This document shows, in pieces, positions 17,101-21,268 of a stretch of DNA of 21,268 nt. The first letter of the stretch is position 1. Every line of letters starts with the position of its first letter. This DNA is from CAZKKF01 sp964553285 (GTDB lineage Bacteria > Patescibacteriota > Minisyncoccia > Phycocordibacterales > Zambryskibacteraceae). The notes beneath the pieces were generated by a model. The model searched no databases, had not been told where the DNA came from, and saw nothing but the letters and a program-made list of their open reading frames with translations. Where the stretch lies: the NCBI GenBank assembly GCA_964553285.1, contig CAZKKF010000013.1, forward strand, positions 1 to 21,268, written 5' to 3'. The position numbers and the translations under genes were made by a program.

Positions 17101-17776
17101 TATGACCCGATGAAAAATTGTTTGTAAATTCCACCGAGCCTTTTATTATCTCTGCACCGTATTCTTGATTATCCATAAAAACAGAGGAGTCTATTGTGGA
17201 TTGGCCGGACACTTGCCTGAATCCGGAATATTCTGAATGTTTAATTTTTACGTCATTCAATTCTACGACGCCCCCGTGATTAACAATCGCGCCGACGCCG
17301 GCAAGATAAGCAAATTTTCCTCCATACAAAATATCCGCCGATTGCACAGAAAGGCTGCTTCCCGCCCGCACAGCGATAACCCCCCAATCAGCGCGCGCGG
17401 GAGAAGAGGCATCTCCGTCCATGTTTGTATCTCCGGCAACAGAGTCATCTTTTATGGATGTGAAGACCACCCTGTCTGCTCCCTCTCCGCCAAGAACCTC
17501 CATGGTGCCATCATAAATATCTATATACACGGCCGGTAAAACCTTGATTACCGTACCCGCTTCTATTGTCAGGGTAGCTCCATCATAAATCCCAAAATTG
17601 AAACCAAGTATATAGGGACTGCCGGAAGGGCCCCATACGGTGTCAGCAGCTATGCTCTGCATAATCAAAGTGCCCTCATACGGATTATCATCTTCTGCAA
17701 AGACAAAGGAGATGGGCCAAACAGCCAGAGCAAAAAAGAAAACGGCCGATATTATTTTGCGAAGATTTTTGACCAT
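14186..17776 (-). CDS. Secreted beta-helix and LCAT-like lipase fusion
   Basis: The 1196-residue protein starts with a Sec signal peptide (1-27, ending FVFA). Residues about 40-510 form parallel beta-helix repeats. Two long related units share SxKDDxVAGDTNxDGxxSSPAxxDWG (near 107-132 and 345-370), and NWWGSDTGP at 492-500 is typical of such folds. Residues about 528-930 resemble the lecithin:cholesterol/phospholipid acyltransferase family (PF02450-like alpha/beta hydrolases): MPGVMASRL, YDWR (616-619), nucleophile AHSNGG with Ser655, DGDGTVV with Asp881, and EHKDIL with His925. The triad is therefore complete. The remainder is a beta-rich region, a Ser/Glu-rich linker and a hydrophobic amphipathic C-terminal end. 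An esterase or acyltransferase acting on lipids outside the cell is inferred. The start overlaps the upstream gene by 25 bases. Confidence 0.85.
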   Translation of the reverse strand: MVKNLRKIISAVFFFALAVWPISFVFAEDDNPYEGTLIMQSIAADTVWGPSGSPYILGFNFGIYDGATLTIEAGTVIKVLPAVYIDIYDGTMEVLGGEGADRVVFTSIKDDSVAGDTNMDGDASSPARADWGVIAVRAGSSLSVQSADILYGGKFAYLAGVGAIVNHGGVVELNDVKIKHSEYSGFRQVSGQSTIDSSVFMDNQEYGAEIIKGSVEFTNNFSSGHIAAGFVSGETENVVLIGNHFEDNNIAVQVALYNNGFYNSGNTASGNTINGILLSAYNSDGDLYLGKDSMPYAPAFIFVDEEGSLTIAPGVVMKMYEGGSFDVRGELNILGTAEEPVAITSMKDDTVAGDTNNDGAESSPAPGDWGRIHIRAGGKVNIDHTHIYYGGSFSPFVQSIIAVDGGELGLRDSVVARGGSSNILQNSGLSVIERSRLSESYTGILVFGGDFYMSRSSVVGNTEGMFNVYSGTPNTVVVQENWWGSDTGPLHPELNPDGLGAYMTGDLDFSNWLTSDPTLYISSPQCCSSVLFMPGVMASRLHDGNGKLWEPLSGGDIERLYLDEEGKSIGQDIYADEVIDEIHSASIGRNIYKSFIGDLAQKKSAGQIADYSAVPYDWRLSLPDILAADSAYIEQELRRLAGSSQTGRVTIVAHSNGGLVTKALLNSLGAEAASLVDQVVLVAVPQIGTPQAIGVLLHGYDSGIPFNWLPAVMSPAGARELAQNMPSAYQLLPDGDYYSNPGVSINTPLVVFEEGELTNQFIDRYGFAISNGQELHDFVIGAEGRDVPSYGEVKNPAIGNAALLAQAEGLAQSIGSSWQAPAGIVVHQIAGIGEDTLAGITYKTSRECAERLNAVSVVGFSPCINYQPTILYTPNEIIDGDGTVVAPSALAMDDAVNVKRWWVDLDSYNKILLDLFPKPFSRTEHKDILEIAEVRSLLVNNIITKSSNVVPQYIGSIKPNITKGNRLRFTLHSPLALSVVDENGNEVSENASDIPGATFKTYGEVQVVKVPVEANPTVKLNGIASGSFTLEIEEWEGDLLVGSMEFSGVPTATSTVVMMEFSSGTINEAGDMLIDFEGDGDFETNYSALLAVVPEPALATPDISSSAGSSAGSVLVESAESVEESTYETLSDFDVPIAQSVNTLFQATTDDSVSEPLQENREGKMEELKESLFSRLLQYLKNVFIAVWRWIMGLLK

Positions 17777-19158
17777 ATTGAGTTTATTATTGAAAACATA
17801 CCTCCCCGCTCCGGTACTGCAAACACGGCCGCCGCGCCTTCAGGCGCGGCGGCTCCTCCTGAATTATTTTCTCCCTGCGCAGAAACCACCTGCACAAAAG
17901 CGCTCGTTCTGGTATTTGCCGCAGAGGAGGGAGCGGCTTGCGAAGGCGCGGCCGAACGCGGAGCCTGCACGGGCCGGACATCGCTCAATCCAAATATTTC
18001 CCCTATGGGAGAAACCAGCGCCAAGTCCTGTCCGTACTGCGCCCCGCCAAACACTTTGCGCAAATTGAGCACCACGGAAGCGCCCGGTAAGATGATCACC
18101 TCTCCGTACACCGGGGCTTCCAGGCCAGAGGAGCGCACGCGCCATTTGTACAAATTTATTTCCTTGCTTCCGGCATTTTTCACTTCAAGACCGCTTTGGC
18201 CCGCGCGCTTTATCTCAAGAGAAGGGTTAAAGACTTCAACGGTTGTACGAGAAACAGACGAGCTTTTATCAAATTTCAGATTGAGCACCACTTCATATTT
18301 GCCCGGATACTCATACACATGCTCTACTGTCTCTCCGTACGCCACGGCCCCATCGCCAAAAGACCATTCATAAGCCGCGCGGCGGGATGGCAACGTTCCC
18401 TTGTTGGTCTCTGCGCCAAACTGGATGGGCGATCCGGCCGCGGCGATCCTGTGCCTTCCGGCCGAAACCTGCAAATCTTCTTCTTTTGTCGTGTTTTGCA
18501 AAGGCGAAAGATTCACATAAGAGAAGTGAGTAGAGACAACGGCGGGAGGAGGCGGAGTGTTTTGCTGTTGGGAGTTTGACGGCGTAGTGGTGGCATTCTG
18601 ATTTTCCTCGGCTTCTTCTTCGTTTTCGGGTACAACATATCCTTCTTGGGCATTGTAAGCACCCGGCGTAGGAATGGCCGCAACCCAGGTTCCAGCGTCA
18701 GTGCGTTGCAATGAATTACCATCACCACTGGCACCCATGCCGGAAGAATAAGACACGCCATCAATATCACTGCCCGCAACGCGCAAAGACACAGCTCCGG
18801 CAGTATTGTTCAATGACGCAAAAGCGCTGATAAACAAAGTGCCGGAAAAACCGGGCCAATCGGACAAAAAAGCTTCGGCATTCCTGGCAATCACAGCATA
18901 TTGCCCGGGCTCCAAGAGTTCTGAACCATTAACCAGAGTAAGGACATGCGCGGCACTCACAAAAAGACGCCAACTGGAACCACCGGAACCGGTTACGATA
19001 TGCACCGCTTCGGAGCCGGTATTTTGTATTTCCACCCATTCCCTATTGGTATCCGTACCGGGCAAATCGTACATAATCTCGGAAATGACGACCTGGGCCG
19101 TTGAGGAGGACGGCCAGAGAGTGAGGCCAAAAATGATTGCAAAGAAAAACCTATGCAT
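17752..19158 (-). CDS. Secreted lamin-tail and PKD-domain protein
   Basis: From the ATG at 19158 the product has 468 residues and a signal peptide (MHRFFFAIIFGLTLWPSSSTA). An upstream ATG at 19191 would lie inside the terminator hairpin at 19183-19200 and put an unlikely stretch before the signal peptide, so it is rejected. A lamin-tail domain follows at once (VVISEIMYDLPGTDTNREWVEIQNTG through DGNSLQRTDAGTWVAA), then an acidic and Gln/Pro-rich linker. Next is a PKD-like domain (YEWSFGDG...VEHVYEYPGKYEV), a second lamin-tail-like beta domain, an Ala/Ser-rich stretch and a hydrophobic end (FSIINSIWSKIFAK). Such proteins act as surface adhesins or scaffolds. It leads the operon with the beta-helix lipase. 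Confidence 0.82.
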   Translation of the reverse strand: MHRFFFAIIFGLTLWPSSSTAQVVISEIMYDLPGTDTNREWVEIQNTGSEAVHIVTGSGGSSWRLFVSAAHVLTLVNGSELLEPGQYAVIARNAEAFLSDWPGFSGTLFISAFASLNNTAGAVSLRVAGSDIDGVSYSSGMGASGDGNSLQRTDAGTWVAAIPTPGAYNAQEGYVVPENEEEAEENQNATTTPSNSQQQNTPPPPAVVSTHFSYVNLSPLQNTTKEEDLQVSAGRHRIAAAGSPIQFGAETNKGTLPSRRAAYEWSFGDGAVAYGETVEHVYEYPGKYEVVLNLKFDKSSSVSRTTVEVFNPSLEIKRAGQSGLEVKNAGSKEINLYKWRVRSSGLEAPVYGEVIILPGASVVLNLRKVFGGAQYGQDLALVSPIGEIFGLSDVRPVQAPRSAAPSQAAPSSAANTRTSAFVQVVSAQGENNSGGAAAPEGAAAVFAVPERGGMFSIINSIWSKIFAK

Positions 19159-19173
19159 ATGCAAGTTATGGGG

Positions 19174-19200
19174 AAAAACAAAAGCACCCATACAGGTGCT
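19174..19200 (-). terminator. Intrinsic terminator after the 50-residue ORF
   Basis: The minus strand reads AGCACC-loop-GGGTGCT followed by TTTGTTTTT. This is a classic stem and U-tract placed just after the stop at 19206. It separates the upstream lamin-tail unit from the lamin-tail/PKD operon. Confidence 0.7.
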
Positions 19201-19205
19201 CTATC

Positions 19206-19358
19206 TCAGCAGAGTTCCGATGAGGCGTGGCATGGTGTCGCTTCGGAGAGCGACGTATGCCACCTGTCCGTAAAGAAGAAGATAGCGCCGGAGACAATCA
19301 GTATGCCAACAAATCCCGTAAAAAACTTGAAGAAGGTTGCGCCAAAATATTTCCTCAT
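19206..19358 (-). CDS. Small single-pass membrane protein (50 residues)
   Basis: An ATG at 19358 opens a 50-codon frame ending in TGA at 19206. The product begins MRKYFGATFFKFF and continues through a hydrophobic segment (about 8-31, GFVGILIVSGAIFFF) to a short polar tail with two cysteines (TPCHASSELC). A positive N terminus followed by one membrane helix suggests an anchored small protein or uncleaved signal. The frame fills the gap between two longer genes and ends right before an intrinsic terminator, which supports it. No family is recognised and no clear ribosome site is seen. Confidence 0.55.
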   Translation of the reverse strand: MRKYFGATFFKFFTGFVGILIVSGAIFFFTDRWHTSLSEATPCHASSELC

Positions 19359-19402
19359 CGTGTAAAAATACTATCACACACTTCCGCCTTTAGTACAGAA
19401 GC

Positions 19403-20326
19403 TTAGTAGGAAAGCTGGCTCACTATCCTGCCGGCGCTGTCGTACAAAGTGATGACCTCATCGCTGTTTGCCCAAAATTCAAAACCCTGGTTGAGGAAAA
19501 CCCTCCACTCTCCTGTGTAAAACTTGGGATCGTTGCCATGGGCGGAGATGCACCCTTCATAATTCGCCCTTTCGTTCAAGAAAGCCACACAACTATTGGC
19601 CAGGCTGTATCTGCCGTCCACATATCCGCATTCCACCCCGCCGCCGGAAGCTCTGACGCATTCGTTGGTTATAGACGTATGGCAGGGCGAAATGCCTCTT
19701 ATATAGCTCTGGCAGGACGAGTCAAAAGAGGAAATCTCGGCCGGAGTGGCAATATCCGGGCAATAGACGCCGATGCGCGGGGAAAACGGTATGGCATCCC
19801 TTCCTTCCTGCAAATACCCGCTGCACATATTCAAAAGCTGTGAGGGCCTGGGGATGTTGTTGTGCGGAGGGAGATTACCGGTAACAACCACCGCCTTCTC
19901 ACCGGGTGCGAGCACTATGGGAGTAAAGGCGTTTGCCCTGTCCGGCCTGTATAGGCGCACGCCCTGGGGTATAGTCGTCCTGTCCGAGGGGAAAGTGCGC
20001 GTCTCGCTTCCCACCCTGTAAACACGCTGGCCTTTGCCATTTTCCAGAGTCATACCGGATATATTTACAGGGGAAGAAGATACGTTGGTGAGCACTATGT
20101 ACTCGCGCCTTGAATCGGTCTGCGACACTCCGGAAGTGTCTATGCGTATGGAGTACCCTGTGGACTGCGATCCGCCTTCGCTTCCGCCGGAAGGGGGTAT
20201 GAGGTTTAGGGAAAAGACGCCCTGCCCGGGCTCACTTGGGGTGGCAAACATGAGGAAGGTCAATACAAAAGCCAGGCCAAGCACCAAAAACACCTGGAAC
20301 ATTCCCCTTTCATTGCGAAAAATCAT
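19403..20326 (-). CDS. Exported Cys-rich lamin-tail-domain protein
   Basis: From the ATG at 20326 the product has 307 residues. It starts MIFRNERGMFQ and has a membrane anchor at about 9-29. An upstream start 12 codons earlier would place the -10 sequence inside the coding region and is not preferred. The exterior part is beta-rich: YIVLTNVSSSPVNISGMTLENGKGQRVYR is the start of a lamin-tail-like fold, VVLAPGE-type turns follow, and the end (WRVFLNQGFEFWANSDEVITLYDSAGRIVSQLSY) is typical of lamin-tail domains of CPR bacteria. Between lies an insert with eight cysteines, likely disulfide-bonded outside the cell. A surface or DNA/glycan-binding role is possible but unproven. Confidence 0.78.
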   Translation of the reverse strand: MIFRNERGMFQVFLVLGLAFVLTFLMFATPSEPGQGVFSLNLIPPSGGSEGGSQSTGYSIRIDTSGVSQTDSRREYIVLTNVSSSPVNISGMTLENGKGQRVYRVGSETRTFPSDRTTIPQGVRLYRPDRANAFTPIVLAPGEKAVVVTGNLPPHNNIPRPSQLLNMCSGYLQEGRDAIPFSPRIGVYCPDIATPAEISSFDSSCQSYIRGISPCHTSITNECVRASGGGVECGYVDGRYSLANSCVAFLNERANYEGCISAHGNDPKFYTGEWRVFLNQGFEFWANSDEVITLYDSAGRIVSQLSY

Positions 20327-20332
20327 GCATAC

Positions 20333-20338
20333 AGTATA
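20333..20338 (-). promoter_or_regulatory. -10 element for the Cys-rich lamin-tail gene
   Basis: TATACT on the minus strand lies six bases before the ATG at 20326, so the RNA would start at or next to the start codon. No convincing -35 is seen. If real, the mRNA is leaderless. Confidence 0.35.
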
Positions 20339-20366
20339 GCCCATACAGCCCTTAGCCCCCAAACTA

Positions 20367-20396
20367 CCAAGGTCTCACCTTGGAGTTATCCACAGG
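20367..20396. repeat. RAYT-associated palindrome, left outer copy (A)
   Basis: CCAAGGTCTCACCTTGG (20367-20383) is followed by AGTTATCCACAGG (20384-20396). The same 30-base unit, with the three central bases inverted, recurs at 21146-21175 on the other side of the transposase gene. Both contain a DnaA-box-like TTATCCACA. Confidence 0.8.
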
Positions 20397-20406
20397 TTCT
20401 CAGATA

Positions 20407-21117
20407 TCAGCCGTGCTCTCCAACTTGTCCATCCCGAGGTGAGACCTCGGCGTCTTGGTTGAAGCTTAGCCAATCGGCCACTTCTTCTTTTATGCCTCTA
20501 TCGGAAAAATAGTCCGGAAAGGCCTCCTGATTTAACAATTCTGCGTTTTCCTTATGATCCAGGTAGTTTCTATAGCTTGAATACCTATATTTCTCCACAA
20601 AATCCCTGATTTTCTGAGAATCGGCCGCGGCATTTTCCCTCCAGTCCGGGTCAATCAATTTGGCGGGATTCAGGTGAATATACGAGAAAAGGTACTTCAA
20701 ATACTCGTCCGTATCGGCATGCTCCGCCTTGAAGGCCCCTTCAAACAACTTACCGGTCCTCTTATTTTTGATATTAAAGTACATAGAATAGGCTGTACAA
20801 AGCTTTTTCATAAAGGATGTTATGCCGTTTTCCTCCTTTTCTCGTACCAAGATGTGAAAGTGGTTCGGCATAAGGCAAAAAGCCCCAATATCTACCAAAG
20901 TATCACCTCGGATGAAGGCTAGCCGTCCCAAGGTCTCACCTTGGCGTAGGCGGTTTATGTAGTTTTTCATCTCTATTTTGTTGCTGCCGTTACAAAAGAA
21001 CAGGAGGTAAATAAACCTTATGTAGTCAAAATCGTTTAAAAATATAGTTCTTTTGTCGTTGCCGCGATTGTAAAGGTGGTAGAACTCCCCGGGGGCAAAT
21101 GAGATTTTTCTATTCAT
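20407..21117 (-). CDS. REP-associated tyrosine transposase (IS200-like Y1)
   Basis: The 236-residue protein is a Y1 HUH transposase (PF01797), RAYT type. The N-terminal signature FYHLYNRGNDKRTIFLNDFDYIRF (12-35) is followed by the HUH motif MPNHFHILV (His86, His88). The block MKKLCTAYSMYFNIKNKRTGKLFEGAFKA (103-131) holds the candidate nucleophile tyrosines 110 and 113, and YLFSYIHLNPAK follows. These enzymes nick single-stranded DNA at hairpins and join through a 5'-phosphotyrosine. Two palindrome copies lie inside the frame. One codes QGETLG at 59-64, in a segment (about 58-75) that looks added relative to relatives; the other codes AEVSPRD near the C terminus. The motifs are intact, so activity is possible. 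Confidence 0.9.
   Translation of the reverse strand: MNRKISFAPGEFYHLYNRGNDKRTIFLNDFDYIRFIYLLFFCNGSNKIEMKNYINRLRQGETLGRLAFIRGDTLVDIGAFCLMPNHFHILVREKEENGITSFMKKLCTAYSMYFNIKNKRTGKLFEGAFKAEHADTDEYLKYLFSYIHLNPAKLIDPDWRENAAADSQKIRDFVEKYRYSSYRNYLDHKENAELLNQEAFPDYFSDRGIKEEVADWLSFNQDAEVSPRDGQVGEHG
20434..20450. repeat. RAYT-associated palindrome, in-gene copy (B)
   Basis: CCGAGGTGAGACCTCGG differs from the other copies by one compensated A/T to G/C pair in each arm, so the hairpin is kept. It lies inside the transposase gene near its 3' end. Confidence 0.75.
20895..20911. repeat. Degenerate palindrome copy in the transposase gene
   Basis: CCAAAGTATCACCTCGG is like the other copies but no longer a perfect palindrome. 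It codes the IRGDTLVDI segment, next to copy C. Confidence 0.4.
20928..20944. repeat. RAYT-associated palindrome, in-gene copy (C)
   Basis: CCAAGGTCTCACCTTGG is identical to copy A. It is in frame inside the transposase gene and codes QGETLG on the minus strand. Confidence 0.8.
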
Positions 21118-21145
21118 ATCATAAAATAATGATACCCCACCGCCG

Positions 21146-21175
21146 CCAAGGTGAGACCTTGGAGTTATCCACAGG
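21146..21175. repeat. RAYT-associated palindrome, right outer copy (D)
   Basis: CCAAGGTGAGACCTTGG (21146-21162) plus AGTTATCCACAGG (21163-21175) form a direct repeat of copy A apart from the inverted centre. A and D bracket the transposase gene and probably mark the ends of the mobile unit. Confidence 0.8.
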
Positions 21176-21268
21176 GCATTGGCTTGGCCCTTGCTCTTAC
21201 AGTAGCCGTTCCGGCTTCTGCTCAGACCATCGCCGAGCTCCAGGCTTTGATTGCACAGCTTACTGCGC
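21151..21268 (+). CDS. Secreted protein, 5' part only, start altered by repeat
   Basis: A plus-strand frame runs to the right edge and codes a signal-peptide core GIGLALALTVAVPASA followed by QTIAELQALIAQLTA. Mature N termini of this helical, Gln/Leu-rich kind are common in exported CPR proteins. The only in-frame start I find is the GTG at 21151, inside palindrome copy D, giving VRPWSYPQ before the hydrophobic core. The frame is closed by a stop at 21130. The repeat therefore either supplies the start or has replaced the original 5' end, leaving a broken gene. The remainder lies beyond the window, so function cannot be assigned. Confidence 0.5.
   Translation, partial: MRPWSYPQGIGLALALTVAVPASAQTIAELQALIAQLTA

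Noticed and set aside
19159..19191. ATG at 19191 as start of the lamin-tail/PKD gene
   Set aside because: It lies within an intrinsic terminator stem and puts 11 residues before a standard signal peptide starting at 19158.
20367..21175. Palindromic repeats as a CRISPR array
   Set aside because: The copies are unevenly spaced, lie partly inside a transposase gene, and no spacers or cas genes are present.

Overview
The window looks like a chromosomal piece of a Candidate Phyla Radiation (Patescibacteria, probably Parcubacteria/Paceibacteria) bacterium. The evidence is indirect: group I introns in the 23S rRNA (one carrying a LAGLIDADG endonuclease), tRNA genes without encoded CCA, very short or absent 5' leaders, lamin-tail-domain and VWA surface proteins of the kind common in these genomes, and TGA used as a normal stop (which argues against the UGA-recoding Absconditabacteria/Gracilibacteria). 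No 16S gene is present, so placement below phylum is not possible here.

Layout. Positions 1-132 hold a strong left-facing promoter, a perfect DnaA-box match and a structured leader for something beyond the left edge. Positions 133-4799 (minus) are a tightly packed operon: polyprenyl sugar-phosphate transferase, NAD-dependent epimerase, secD, secF. A divergent GT4 glycosyltransferase (4917-6065, plus) shares its promoter region and runs head-on into rodA (6069-7217, minus), which follows a membrane-anchored VWA protein (7225-8598, minus). Positions 8648 to about 13555 (minus) are a 23S-5S rRNA transcription unit with its own promoter, a three-hairpin leader with boxA, two group I introns (10926-11135 without ORF; 9521-10355 with a LAGLIDADG ORF), and a 23S-5S spacer holding two tRNA-like genes with oversized anticodon loops inside a 24-bp stem. 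Positions 13759-19158 (minus) are an operon for exported proteins: a lamin-tail/PKD protein, a 1196-residue beta-helix plus LCAT-like lipase fusion, and a small membrane protein. Positions 19206-20326 (minus) hold a Cys-rich lamin-tail protein and an easily missed 50-residue membrane peptide followed by a terminator. Positions 20367-21175 are a RAYT-type (IS200-like) transposase with at least four copies of a 17-bp palindrome, two of them inside the coding sequence. The window ends in the 5' part of a plus-strand secreted-protein gene whose start abuts the transposon repeat.

How the genes fit together. Most of the protein-coding content concerns the envelope: glycan initiation and glycosyl transfer, Sec export, peptidoglycan elongation, and export of surface or anchored proteins. 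The rRNA block is the most unusual part. It combines split rRNA genes, two related self-splicing introns at sites in the ribosomal active centre, and tRNA-like domains that may serve as RNA-processing landmarks rather than, or as well as, decoding tRNAs.
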